Source: Wuchereria bancrofti
Taxonomy: Eukaryota > Nematoda > Chromadorea > Rhabditida > Onchocercidae
Assembly (NCBI GenBank): GCA_005281725.1
Contig: SSBO01000012.1
Span: 14,065,088-14,129,087, forward strand
Reading direction: 5' to 3'
Length of the DNA: 64,000 nucleotides
The notes under the pieces are model-generated. The model ran no database searches. It had not been told where the DNA came from and was given only the letters and a program-made list of their open reading frames with translations. This document shows, piece after piece, positions 39,546-53,454 of this stretch (its first letter is position 1; each line of letters opens with the position of its first letter). The translations under genes and the position numbers were made by a program.

Positions 39546-42500
39546 AAAGTGGACGATGTAGACATGTCGTTAGTTGTGATTGGTGGGGAGGTGACGCATC
39601 ACTTTTCTCTTTTTGCTTTTGTTTCAAGAAATAATGACTGTTTATCTTTGATCTGCTCATTTCGTTTCAATTCGAAGCAAAAAATATTTCGTTTCAATTT
39701 CGGAGGAAAGATAGGTGGTGGTTGGGCGGAAAAGGCAACATTTTTGGTCGGGAAGGGGCGCTATTTGATTGGGTAATCCATTTGATTATAATTAGATAGA
39801 CCAATACACAGAAGTGATAATGGCCAGGAATGGTTTGGGTGCATGAAGGCCCAACTGTAAAAGCCAATCAAAGTAAGGCCCTAGGCATTTTGGTATAAGA
39901 AAAGAATGTAAATTTTTTGAAAAAATTTCATTTGCTTCTTCAACTTAACAATGCAATATCTAATCAGTATGATAATTATATCACAGATATTATAGAAGAG
40001 CTGTTCTTGGCTGCCGATAAGTTGATTTGATGATGATAATATCAATTATACATCATCTTAATATCGTTATATACATTCAAAGTATTACTAATGCATCTTG
40101 ATAATCAGGTAGCAACTAAATTTTGTGAATTTGAAGTGACTTAGATTTAACATCCAATATTTACTCCATACAGAGAATTACTTCTGTCAACGTGTCACTT
40201 CTTTAGTATAAATGAATAAAACACTAAAAAGAATTAGGGTTCAAACAATTCCCACAAGAAATTAGTAGGTAAAGAGATAAGGAAGATCACATTTCTCTCT
40301 TACTTCTTTTTCCCTCCGGGTAATTAACCTTACATGAATTATCGAAGTTTGCGATAAAGCAACTTTCTTATTTTTACTGTCTTTTTTTTTACTAATTGTA
40401 TCGCATCTCATGCAACTTATTTATTCGGAGAGAGAGGGAAGGAGAGAAAAGGTAAACAGTTTTGATGATTTAGAAAAATGAAACAGTGGGAGGGGAGTTT
40501 TTAAACGCTGAAGTGGTATTTTAGCAATATTCTTGATCTATATAATATCAGAGAATTCCCACTGATAAGAAAGATATCAATTGATATAAGTTAACTCTTC
40601 ACACTTTCCTTAACCATTCTGTCATGTAGCGTAACAGCTTTGTTCTGGCGAAATGACAGAATATCGAAAATACACTCAAATTCACTGTCATCTGTTGTAG
40701 TTCAAACCATCTGCTGAAGAGTTTCAAACGTTAAAGAATTTCAGAATGAATTATTGATCAGTTTGATGACCAATGAGCCTTAACTTTTAGAGGCTTGTTT
40801 GATGGTCTTTATGTCTTTAACTCTTCCTATATCACACATACATGCACACACACATACACATGCAAATAAAGGATGAAAAGGTGTATGCAGATGACATTTG
40901 TGATTGGAAGCCCTTTTCTTTGTTAGCACATTCCATATTTGCGGTTCTCGGCGATTCACACTGACAAGAACTGAAGGGAAAGTACTGTTGATAGGTTGAG
41001 AATTTGTTTGGAAACAGGAAATAAAAAGTAATAATGGCTATTTGATGGTGTCCGAGTAGACATCACATAGTGACCACGTCGGTAAATTACACTGAAAGAC
41101 ATTTACAGCTTTTCTATCTAATTAAGTCTCGTGGAGTTTTAAATTCTTTTTAAAGGTGAAAAATAAATCATTTATGCAAATACCGTTTAAAGCTTTATCG
41201 AAATGACGTACAGCTGTGTCGCGGATTTCTCAATAAAAATTGGTTACAGTTGCATCACGGATTTTTCGATAACAAATTCAGAACAAATTGATATTCAACA
41301 AACTTTTAATATTAACAAATTTTTGATATACTAAAATTTGATGACTCTAAAACTGTTTTATTTTTAATTAATTCGAAATCAAAAGTTTCTAATCATTACT
41401 CATTTGTCATCCCCATAACTCGATGCAAATACTAAATTCCATTCTGAATTCAACCTCTGCAATTGTTCACTTACCACTCTGGCATTTTAATTGAGTTGAA
41501 AATCACAAGAAATGAAGTCGTCGAGATATCGAGTAGTTACTGTAAAATCATTTGGGTCATTTGAACATACAAACATTATCAATAACCATATCACAAAAAA
41601 GTAAAAATTGCACAGATATGCGAGTCGAAAACAAGACAAATGATATCAGAAGATTTTGGTAGAATTTTTTACCATCACAATAACATTGGTGTAAATGATT
41701 TTCATCTGATAGCTTATCATAGAATGGAAGATTATCATTTCATTTATTAATACAAAAATATATATATATATTACTTATCTGGCTCCCAATCTCTCTTTCT
41801 CTCTTTATATATATATTGCGAGAGATGGAATTCAACTGATGCTTAATTTGTTTATTTCACTCCCGTAATTTATGAGGATGATACAAGCATAGGAGAATTT
41901 TTGTGCTCCTCGTATAACATTTCAAATATACAATTTATATATATATATCATGTCTATTTGGGATGAATTTTGATTTCATTTCTCTCCACTAAATAGATGA
42001 AAGAATAGTGCGAGATGATAAGGTCTTCTACTAGTAAATGTTGTTTATAAACAAACATAGCTATATTCAGTTCTAATTGAACATAGCTATTGAATGAATC
42101 AAACCGAACAGCAAACTCAAGCAATTCAATTCATGTTTCCTCACGTTCTGATAAACACTTTGGGGATATTAAATGAAAATTTTTTCTTTGTAAAATACTT
42201 CAGAAGAAAATTTAAAAAATGATTAAGCCGTAAAAGTGTGTGAGAAATCTTATGACCTGAGTAGATCTGAATATGCTAAATGTTAATCCTAAAACTGCGA
42301 AATTAATGATTTTTAAGTACTCGTTCCCATGATTTTCAGTTCGCTCGATGAAGCTTTTTGATCTTAATAACTCCATCATTTTGTCAGCACCATTAAGTTT
42401 TATTTCAATTATGCAATTTATCTTCAAATAATAAAGTGAAATCATTGAGAGAAATGCTTACGAAGGAAACCTAATATGAAGTCACAGAAACTGAATTTCG

Positions 42501-43385
42501 GAAACATAAGTCAAACGCTATATGCTACAGCACTTTATTTTTTCACAGTATACTTTATAGAGTCCACAAATTTCTTTTGAAGCATTTATTATTGCGTAAG
42601 GATATATCCTAGAAGTTCAAATTCCTAAAAAAAAGAAAGCTTCTGTTGATGCAAGATGCACAGAATTAATGCAGAAGAGAATTCCACATTAGAAACTTAC
42701 GCCTTTTGTTTTTATACTGTGCCAAGCCATATGGAAAATAAGCTGAAACGAGCAATTTTTTAAGTCAGTATTCAGTTTGATCTAACATTAAATAGTCTTT
42801 TGTCATCTTCATGGAATTCATGAAGCTCTAGTTTTGCTTCGAAATTGATCACGATTTTGGCTTTTATTGGAGAACATCATTTTTACAAATAAAAATTAGG
42901 GACAAATCAACTCTCTGTTTACGAATTTTCGTCTGAAAATTCAGTCAGCATTCGATCCACCAGGTCAATCAGTTATAAACAAAGTTGGCAATAAGATCGC
43001 GTTACAAAATATACAATAATATTCGCTGGTAAACTAGAGGCTACTATTCTTCAAATATATATTTGATTCCTTTTTTCATTCTAATATGTATAAATTTTAT
43101 TTCAATTCATTATAATGTAACAAAAATCACAAATGCTCGCTTTTTACAATAATATTCGCTGGTAAAGTAGGCATGCAGACATGAAAATAAGCATTTTACT
43201 AATAACTCTTTGCATTATTAAAACATGTACAGCTACCTTCAAGAAAATACGATCTCATAATGAAGGAATATTGGGAAAACTCATTACTTTGAATCATATT
43301 AATTGATTGTTGTACTACTTCAGCCTTAACATACTTTAAGTATCATACTATAAAAATGGATGTTACTACAGCTTAATTGAAATAG

Positions 43386-44842
43386 TTACTCTGTTTTTTC
43401 CTTTGCAGAATCATTCAGTAGATTCTTTTTATCCATCACTCTTCGGTCGAACTCTTCAACTTTTGTTAAATTAAGCTTATCAGATTCTTCCAACGGTATA
43501 TTTCCAAGTGGTGCAACAAAATAATCCTCAACAACTTTGGCAGCATTCATAAGAACTTCAGCTTTGGTCATAGGATTATTTGCAACATCTTCTCGAAGTG
43601 GGCACGGCATATCTTCAAGCAAAGTTTCGAGCGGTTCAATACCCTGGAAACGAGTTTTTTTTCGAATAAGTTAGAGGTCCAAAAAAATCACGAGTTCTTC
43701 CATTTAAAACAGACACTAGTCAATTCAAAAATAATTTACTTTTCTATTAAATATGTATGAAGAAGGACTTTGCAAAACCGATTTGCGCAAAAATTATATA
43801 TAATATCATTTGCATTAAAATCGCATTCATTCAGTTACGAAAAAATGGTTGAAATAGACATTACTTTTTGTTGATGTGTGTCTATTTATTTATCCATTGA
43901 AAGACCACTTAGACAGTTATACATGTACGCATGTGGAGGTCAATACGTGACCTTGCCCAAAAATATCAAAATTATTCTGATTTCAGTACAATACACCTCT
44001 GTTAAAGTTACCAAACTGTAACTATATCAAAGATCAAAGAGTAATCTTCAGGATTTTGATAATTACAGCTCAGCAATTTAAAAAGGATCTTACCGTAGTG
44101 TCAACCAACTTCAACTGATTTGCAAATCGCACCGCTTCTTTTAAATTAAAAACTGCTTGCTCGTCAGTAAACCGTACCAAGGAAAGTCTTTCCAAGTGGG
44201 TGATAAGGGCTTTATCGAAAACTGGAGGCTCCTCCACTTTACTTTGATCGATCTGTGAAAAGCCGAAGGAATTTACTTAAAGTTTTCTAGGATTGTATAA
44301 TTTCAGTTTCATGTATTAATAACAGACTGTTTCGATCTGCAACTGTTCCAGTGGCGTCAAACAACTTCATTTTACAGCAGTTTATAGTTAATTGATCATT
44401 ACGTAAATAACGAGCTTAAATTTTTTTATTGCTGGTTTCTTCTGCTAATGCAGTAATTACAGCCTTGAGTTTATCGCACTACAAAAACATATCCTAATTG
44501 AATATGAAACCAGAATTTGTTCTTCATCAAAAGATATAATGGAATCATTTAATGTTTGTTTATCTTCATTAAATATATGGACAAACATATTAATCCGGTC
44601 GGATTATTTAACCTTTCATAAAAGATGGCATAAAATATGACATAAAATTTAAGAACGTTTTAAAAACTAACCGGTGAAGGAATCGGCTTCTTAGGTACAT
44701 AAATTTTATCATCTTCATCTGCTGAGCTCGCTACAACTGAATTACTTTTTAATGTTTCTTTTGATATGCGCCGCTCACCAGATCTTATATATTTAAGCCG
44801 TTGCTTTAATATTAATTGGAAGCCAATCGTCGACAAATTCAT
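43386..44842 (-). CDS. gatC: Mitochondrial glutamyl-tRNA(Gln) amidotransferase subunit C
   Basis: Three exons, all phase 0: 44672-44842, 44094-44252, 43386-43643, giving 195 aa. The core matches GatC: LERLSLVRF near residue 75, a helix ending ANQLKLVDT, GIEPLETLLED, PLREDV, and the hallmark near the end YFVAPLGNIP. In mitochondria GatC helps GatA and GatB convert Glu-tRNA(Gln) to Gln-tRNA(Gln). The first 30 residues (MNLSTIGFQLILKQRLKYIR) are basic and amphipathic without acids, a likely mitochondrial targeting sequence. The protein extends about 35 residues past the conserved core with a charged tail rich in Lys, Asp and Glu. It lies 1.15 kb downstream of kinesin-5 on the same strand, so a shared operon is possible but not shown. 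Confidence 0.88.
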
Positions 44843-45989
44843 TCCTTCAGTTTTATCTTAATCGAATATATCCATACCCTGTAAATTTTTAAGCACTGAA
44901 AAAAAGTTTTGCAAAAAAAAGCAAATATTGAATAAAATCAAAAAATCCTAGCAAAATCAAAAAATTAAAAGACCTTCCACACCTAAATATTGTAAACTGA
45001 TGTACTTAAAACAAGCCATGCGAAAATCCCAAAAACAAATAATGAGTAAATTAAATTAACCCAGCAACTGATGATAACACGGGCCAATTAGTAACACCTT
45101 CCCTAAATAATTTTAAGGGAAAATCTCGAATATTTTTATTTCGGAAATTCATCTTTTTATTGTCCTGTAAATTTTGTAAAATTGAGAATGCCGCATCACA
45201 CAATCCTAGCTAACTGGAAAAAAGCAAAACATTTTCTCAATCCAAATATCGCATATTGAAGAATTAAATAATCATCACACATATCGTGTAACTTTTATCT
45301 GAATTAAATGGATCAATGGCATAAATTAAGAGATGTACTTTCAGTCCATGTACTTTTTGTGGTGTATTTAACGCCTGCAAGAAGCCAACTAGTCTGCATT
45401 TGATATTTTATTGATAATGAATATGACCACACAATCACGCAGATAGGAAGAGGAAGATACATAGGTATCCAGTTAGAAAACAAGAAAGAGAGACAATTTC
45501 TAAGTAAAACAATATTCGCCATGTGATGTCTCAAATGTTTTAGCGTTCAAGATTTGAAAATTGGAAAGTGATAAAATATTTCTAGTATTACTAAGTTTTG
45601 ATGTACAGAAATACACAATAATGAATAAATGTAGCAAAAGATATTCTTCTAAATTAGTAATGTGAAAAAGGGAATCAAAGCATAAGAGGCCTGCTTGGGA
45701 ATATTGAGGCTCAAATTATCATTTCTAAGACAAACCAGTTTTAAAATATTAAAAAGATATAAAGGTTAGGAAACAATATCTCAAATGTGATATCAATAGC
45801 AGCACAGTGGGGCAAAATACGCAATTACGTCCATCAATTACCAGGGATTTTTATTTCTCGTGTAATTTTAACCAAGAATCTTTCTGCTACATGAAATATT
45901 GAAAAAGTTCCGATATTTACAAATATATGAAGGTATGGAGTGTTGAAATTTTAATGCATTTTGTTAAAATTAGTATAAATTGCATGAAA
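44843..45989. other. Gap between kinesin-5 and GatC genes
   Basis: No supportable exon on either strand. Both flanking genes run on the minus strand, so this holds the kinesin-5 3' end and the GatC 5' region. A weak acceptor (cgattaag) stands shortly before the GatC ATG. Confidence 0.55.
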
Positions 45990-48900
45990 TTATGAATTTC
46001 GACTCTGAAAGGCATGTCGTCGTTTCGTGATGTTTACCGCTGAATCATTCTGCTTTTTAACGGCTGTACAACCATATTCATTATTATCCTGAAGAGTATT
46101 GTTATCCAGAACTTTAAAAATGGCAACAAATTCTTTCGTTTTGATTTTAAAAACATTCGAGTGGACAGACTTAATATAATCCAAAGAATTTTTCCATTTT
46201 AGTAACCACTTCACAACAGATATATACGAAATTAACTTGTTTTTAAAGAACCTTAAATCATCAACGTCTCATTCGCACTTTTCAGCTTTTCCTTTTCTTA
46301 CCAAAACTCGAAAAGCAAAAACGAAATTAAGAGTTAAAATCCTCCTAAAACATAAGCAAATTTACTTCAGGTGTTTCAACAATCTCGTCAAGATCGCATT
46401 TTAATGTCTCTTTGAGAGCTCTTGGTGAGAGGACGGTAAACGGTGTTTCCAAAATCGAATCACGCGACTATAAATAATTGCAAACCAATTAAAGGTAAGA
46501 TTAATATTAATTTTGATCAATGACTACCAGTTTAAAACTAGGGCAAAATAACCATCGCCTAGTGGAAGGAGAAAATTAGTCACTACCCAGTATGGAAATT
46601 TACCACTTACCCGGTACTGACTCAGCCTTCGTGGTATTTCGCCTTCATTGGTTTTGCTGAACAAATCACTCGCATCCGGAATTTCAACTGGTTCTGGAAG
46701 TGTTACCTGCTTTCTACGGACTGGCGTTTCACCTTAATTATAACTTTTGCTTTTAAAGAATCATATAAAATCAGCAAAGTGCAGCAGAAATTTCCATTTG
46801 ATTATTAGGCGGTGTTTCGGTCAGTAATACACAAAAGTGAAATTCTATCAGTCTGAGTTTTCGATGTGACATTACACGACATCAGAATATTAGTAGCACA
46901 GAAACATCGCATTAAACTGTTGTTTTTTCTTTTTTTGAATACCTCAGTAGAAAATTCCATGAAAATAATGTGAGATAAAACCAACCAGTGTTGGATGGAC
47001 GAACAATACTCCTTTCAATGAATTGTTCTGTTCGAGAATGCGCTTCGTGTACTTCTTGAAGCAGTGATGATGATGTCACTTCACTCAATTCCATCTAAAT
47101 TTACGAATAAAATATCAACAAAATTATAAAAGAAAAAATGGATAAATTTTTTTTGCGCTTGAGAAAAACTGCAATAGAAGATTAAAATAAAAGAAGTTCA
47201 TTACTTGACGCACTGCAACATTTGTATTTGAGTTTGCCATTTCATTTATACATGCAGACACCACGTCGCCCTGCTTTTGCAAATCTCTACACAGCGCTTC
47301 CATTGTTCTGTGTGTCTACAATTGTCACTTACAATATCAACTTATAAAAGAAATTTTCAACCCAAACAACATAACCCAAATATATAAATAATCAAAAAAA
47401 CATAACCCAAACAACAAAGTAGTAAAAGACACTAAATGATAAGAAAATATGATTTTAACTTACATCATCAATATGTTCTCTTTGAAAAGTGATTTTCTTT
47501 GAAAAATCATGTTTGAATGATTCCCAGGCCATTTTGTTGGGGCATGTTTCGTCGACAGTGGCTTTCACATATACACATTGCCTTTCAAAAGCAGATTGTT
47601 GTTCAGCCTTCAACGATTTCAACTTCTCGCTTACTTCTTCCATTTCCTCTCTCGTCGTTTCAGTGTATGTTCTTAATGCATCAGTGACCTAACATAAAAC
47701 ATCTATTGGATTTTAAATAACAATAGTAGAGAGATGAAATCTATTAAAGATAAAAAATTATAGTGAAATGATTATAAATGATAACATATATCCCTAATAC
47801 TAATAAGTTTAGTTATCCCTCATATATTTTCTATAATTCAATTTGAGAATTAGAGAAAATGTGCATTTTTCATTTTTCAGAAGTATTACGAACTGAAATT
47901 AAATCATAAGGTGATTCCATATACCAAACAAAAAAAATGTCATTTTCACACATATCAAAACGATCTTAATACTACACATCTTGGAATAGGTCCCAAAACT
48001 TAGACTTATAGTACCACCAAGAATTTTCCGTTTTCTGTTCATCATTCTGTCCATCTTCATTTGCAAAATTAATTGCTAGACAAAACATGTTTGTCCAAGC
48101 ATCTGAAACTTACCAATTGTTTCATTTTTTCTGCCATTGACATGGTATGATTGGTATAATTAGTGGAAACCTCATAATACTTTTTTCCCAGCATTTCATA
48201 TTCTTCTACCTGGAATCACTATAAATATTCCTACAGCTCTGAAAAAGTATTTGCAGAGGATTTAAAATATTCCCTTGCGGATTTGTAAGAATTTGTTCCG
48301 TACATATTTTCCTTAAATGTGGGAATTCATAATAAGTTTAAGAATTGATTTCAAATAAAGCTCACATGTTTCACAACAAAATCAATAAATTTGTTGTGTC
48401 GTTCATATAATTTTTCATGATAACTCTGTGCACCATTAATGAACGCGCATACTTCCCTCAAAAAACTGACAGCTGAGTTGTCGGTGCCATTCTGAATAGA
48501 AACATGATTTTCAAAAGAATTAAAAAGTAAAAGGAATAGAAAGAAATAAAATATATCCTAGAAAATACATGACAACCCTCCTTTTTGTATCATATTCAAT
48601 TATATTCGATTTTGTTCCTTTAGTTATAAAAATTTCTTTAAAGTATGCTTAGAAACTTCAGTTTCTTTTTGAATCTCTTATACTTCCGAATATATTAAAT
48701 TATCAAAACTACCTCACAGCCAGTAAAAAACGCGTTCAACTGCGAAAGAAGTAAATCTATATAATTCCGAAATGCGTGCATGTCTTTTTCAACATTCGCC
48801 TTCGTTTGTTCTGAAATTACTTCTCAATGTTTCAGTTTCTGTAGCATAACTGTCCAAATTTGAACAAACTCCATTACCTTGCATTTGATATGTGATGTGA

Positions 48901-51900
48901 ACATCATCTGAGGGACTGTATGAAAAGCGTTGCTGTATGCTGTATATTAAATTATTAATGCTGGTTCACAGATAAAAGTTTTATAAAAATTGAAAATTTG
49001 GATTTTTCCTCTGAAGGATAAAAGGATAAAAAAGTACCAAACCACACATAACCGTGAAATTCGGGTCAGCTAATAATATTGTACGAAGCAGTAATCATTT
49101 GGTATGATTCAATTTAAATTTTTAAAGGAAGGGATTTCCTTATATATAAATATAAAAAAATTTCGGTTTAAAATCTGGTTAAAATTGAAGTCTCGTGTCT
49201 CAAAATGTTTCACTCTTCAGCAGTTAGTACTTGCACGAAACACTGCTTAATTTATGCTTAATTCGATTTCAAAACAACAAATAAAAAATAAACAAACTTC
49301 TCACCGCAATAACCTGTCATTTTTTTCATTTCCGATTGTAACATATCATTCCAATCTTTAACACCTTTCTTCAGCTTGTCAGCACTTTGTGCACTATTTC
49401 TTGTATATTGGATATACAGTTTTTCATTTTCATTAGCCGCATTACGGAAGACATCAATTTTGTCATGTGTTTTACCCAAGTCCGAGTCCAAATGTAAGCA
49501 GTTTTGACGGAGCTAAAATAATAGAATCTTAACTTTAGAATTCAGTGCTCTACAAATAGAATAGAATACATAGAATAAAGTTGGTACCGAAATGCACATA
49601 AAATTGGTAAAAATTTGCAAATATATTTCATAGATTTACAACCTTTCAATTCTCTGAATGATTAATACTAGCCTGTCTATTTTCCACTTGGCTTCTATTC
49701 GCCGATTCCTGTAACTTCTTCAGAACGAACTGATAATTTCCCAACTTCGACTTGCAATCTGCTAACTCCTTTAAATTTAATTTTATACCAGATAAATGCT
49801 GACCGCTAATAAGGTCTATACTTAATGTCAAGTTTTGTTTCTAATCCAGAATATACGACGACTGAGATAATCAGTAAAGAAGAGAGCACTGAAAGAGAAA
49901 AATCCGACCACGGCAGTTTTAAGCAAAATTATTATTTCTTAATGTATACTACGTGTTGCGTTAGCAGTATATGCTGTAAAATTATATAAAAATTTTTATA
50001 AGAACAACAGAACTCACAGAACCCAACCTTCAACAGCTATGATCGGTTTCCCCAGACTTATAGCAAAGCGCATAAACATTACCTACCAAACTTAACTGAG
50101 CATTTTCATTGCAACGTTCTCTATACTTCTGTTCCATATGTTTGTAACGTTCGTAAAGACGGCCATAATGCTGGCCTAGGAGTTCAGCATCTTGCATTAA
50201 CTATAAAAATTAGGAGTAAATATAATGCTCTAACACGTGGAAGCAATAAGAAAATGTAGCACGCGTTTAATCTAACAACAATTTCGAAAATATAACAGCA
50301 GTTTCAGAGTAATTTTTTTGGACAATCCACTGATGCAATGATATATTATACGGTGAATACGCGCAGGACAGAACTATATAATCATTATGTTGCCATAGTG
50401 GAAAGAAATGCTTCTATCTGACGCAGAGAATATTTCACCAAAAAAAAAAAAAACCGACTAAATATAAAAACTTGCCAACTGAATGCGTTCAAGAACTGAT
50501 TGTAGCTCATCAGTGAGTGTTTCGATCTGTTGGCTCTGTTGCGCAAGTTGTGTATTCATGTTCCTGCAAATGTCACTTGAAAAGTTTGCAAATCACTATT
50601 ATTTATCAAATGAAATGAAATATACTGAAATAGAGCAAATTAAATAAGAAATCAAAAACATGTAAATAAAAGATCGAAAAAACATATGTTTGACTACAAA
50701 ATACATAAGTAAAACACACTCATAATTTTGACGATCGACAAAGAAGCCCGTCTTATCACGTGCGGCTTGTAAATCACGCATTAGGCGATTCATTTCATCA
50801 TTGTAAGCCTGAGACAGATCAATTAGTAAAGTTAATTGAAAGTACAGCCATTCCAATGAAATGATATAGGCTGCAAATGAGTATAACACATAAAACACAA
50901 GGCAGCATTACCATAGTTGGTTGTGACAGTTTTCTCACTGCGCTTACTAAATTCGATGAGATTTTCAGTAACATGAACAAACCTTAAGCAGAGCACGATG
51001 CGTCAATTTTTGATTTATTTCAGGCTGATTCTTAATATTTTTTGCAGTTGAAGCATATTCTAATGTGCTAATTGACTCCTAAAAGAAAACGAATAAGAAT
51101 AAAAAGGCAAATTGAGAAATCTTCTTAATCGTGAAAATCAACAAAAATCCACTACTTTTATCCTATCAAATAGAAATTAAAATGTGTGGCTGATGGTCAT
51201 AACTTACTTCAATGTTGGTAGAAGCAGGCGACAACGTTGCTACAATAGTAGTAATAGTCTTCCCACCTAATGAATCTTGCAAAATCCTCGTAAGTTTGCT
51301 CTCTCTAAAACACTAACTTATTAAGCTTGTACAATTCCCACTTCCATTACCTACTGAGCAAGATACATCAAATTTTGTACAAATAGCCTAGCAAATTAAA
51401 AACACGAAAATTTGAATATTTACCTGTATGGGACATGACCAGCTCCCGAAGTTAAAGCCATAATGACTCGACCCAGTGTTAATAAAGATTGATTAATACT
51501 TCCTGTACGTAATAAAAGACATAATGATCAGAATTAAATTTAAAATGCCCAAACAATTAAATTCCCGAATCAAAAGTTTCAGAAAATAAAAATAGCTGCA
51601 ATTAATATTATTTCAACCAGGTATACAGGAATAAAAAAAAAAGCCAACCTGCTTCCCGAGCTCTTTTATCAATGGAACCCGAACGACCAATATTTTCCGA
51701 ACCAGCCAAATCAATTAAACTTAACTTTCCTTGTTTGATAACTTCTTCCCCGCTCACGGTATTTTCTCGAATTACAACTGTTATTGTGAAAACGGTATGA
51801 GAGCGGCTAAAAATTAAAAGAGAATCACGCCTCTTCTACAAATTTAAAATGATTAAAGTGATTTAAAATGACAAAATGATTGTCACATTTATTTCATTAT

Positions 51901-53454
51901 AACCTTGAATTCAAGTTCATCTGAGTCACGGCAGTTCTTCGTTTCTCTGCACCCTTTTTTAACAGTTCACGAACTTCAAGACGATCAGACACTGGAACTT
52001 CTTCCAAGCCGCTAATAATTACCGAACCCTAAACTCTGCCAGAATATATCAGTTTCTGCAATTTTCGTAAACATTAAACAAATCACAATGCGAAGAGGTG
52101 CGAAATTCGTTACCTTCCGTACAGAATCTTCGAAAAGCCGCAATCTTGCATGACCTAGTTCAGCATTCCCAAGCAAATCGTACAGTTCTTCGTTGTACAA
52201 CTCAACATATGATACACGAACTGAGAATTCTTCCGCATCCTTCAAACTTGAAGGATTATCTTACTTTAGTTGAATTTATAAAAGCTTTCCTATTGTCCTA
52301 CCTGAATCACATCAACTATCATCAATTCTTTATAAATTTTAAGTAAACAGTTTTGAACAAACGGTTTTCTGAACTGATTCAGCTGATAAATACATACAGT
52401 TCTCGGTTAAATATTTCAGTCAAAATTCTACAATAAAGACCGATAAAAATAATGAATTCTCTAGTACCAGAAATACCTGGTTTTCCAACTCAGTAAAAAT
52501 ATGTTGCAAAGCTCGTGGCACTATACCAACTGATGAATCTCCGTTCCATGCGTGCTCATAAGCTGAACTGATTTGCTCACCTTCCATTGTAAATGTTTTG
52601 CCTGTACTTGTCTGTCCGTAACTGAAAATGACTCTTGAGAGAGGTTCTGAAAAAAATTATGAAAATAATAATAAGGTATTAGACACAAAAGGAGTAAAAA
52701 ATAGACACTTACGCAAATAAGGTGCAGTTGTAACCAGCAAGAACATTTTTAACCAATGGTTCAACCAAATCCAAGTATATGTCGAGTTGTTTTGCATGCG
52801 TTCCATATACCTAAATTTAGAAAAAGAGATCAGATCTCAATTAAATCTCTAAAACAGTACCCTTTATTTCGGATACTGGACTGAACACATTTTAACGGTC
52901 TAATAGTAATCAAAATGTTAAGCAATTTATCATAATCAAAAACCTACTTTATATCACATTGGTAAGAACCTAATAACTTAGTTTTGCAAAGCAAAAAGAA
53001 AGCGAAAATCCAAGACAGGACGAATGAAACCTTTTTCGATTTAGATGACAATAGGCCGGATGGTATCTTGCGGTTCATGGACCCAGCAAAGCATAACAGT
53101 GGCCAGTTTAAAATAAAATGCAAACCTTATCAAATGGTCCAAATTCCTTGTTGACTCCCCGGTCAATTACAGCAACAGTTCGTTTGCGAGCATTTGCCAT
53201 AAGTGAGCAGCGAGCCCTCTCGGCAATTTCGTTATCATTCATCGGTCTAAACTTAATATATCTTACTTTCTAATTGAATTGACTACAAAAAAACTTCACA
53301 CTTCGTTTTGTGCGTCTTCCCTATCTCTTGTTTTAATTCTGCATTACTAATCACTAGTAATTGTACTAATCTGTTAAAAATAATCTTTATACCTTATCCG
53401 AACAGCAACGCGTACGTTTTTGCCAGTCTTAGGATTTTTATCTGTATTCGACAT
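45990..53454 (-). CDS. bmk-1: Kinesin-5 (Eg5/BMK-1-like mitotic motor)
   Basis: 24 exons in phase, about 980 aa; first exons 53393-53454, 53126-53246, 52713-52810, 52477-52621; later ones include 47464-47688, 47205-47315, 46986-47094, 46611-46732, 46366-46467 and a tentative terminal exon 45990-46169. The motor is N-terminal: [10 protein letters not shown] at the start, P-loop GQTSTGKT at 96-103, switch I NLNSSRSH near 219-228, switch II DLAGSE at 258-263, then [21 protein letters not shown] long coiled coil follows. The tail has a BimC box, [10 protein letters not shown] near 845-854, whose Thr is the Cdk1 site in this family. Tetrameric kinesin-5 slides antiparallel spindle microtubules apart. 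The intron after exon 50476-50563 needs a GC donor (TTG|GCAAGT), and that after 49673-49840 may too (CAG|GCTAGT), or it uses CAA|GTGGAA instead. The last exon is the least certain; an alternative end is a stop at 46345-46347. Confidence 0.92.

Larger units (their letters stand above)
30518..43385. other. 12.9 kb without recognisable gene, upstream of laminin gamma
   Basis: AT-rich throughout. I read the longer open frames on both strands and none shows a conserved protein pattern with usable splice sites. It holds several GA or CT tracts (34662-34706, 35071-35116, 37705-37736, 38219-38247, 38573-38606), CA/TACA repeats (39491-39545 and about 40837-40865), a 14-bp-stem hairpin (36201-36234) and a 21-bp direct repeat (43013 and 43146). 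The laminin start codon exon must lie to the right of 30517, so part of this stretch is probably a first intron plus promoter of that gene. The exact extent cannot be told from sequence. Confidence 0.5.

Noticed and set aside
42212..42445. Minus-strand frame NGADKMMELLRSKSFIERT
   Set aside because: Composition is protein-like, but no acceptor/donor pair or partner exon was found and no family was recognised.
45313..45534. 73-codon minus-strand frame between kinesin-5 and GatC
   Set aside because: Hydrophobic low-information sequence, no homology recognised, and no fit to either neighbour's exons.
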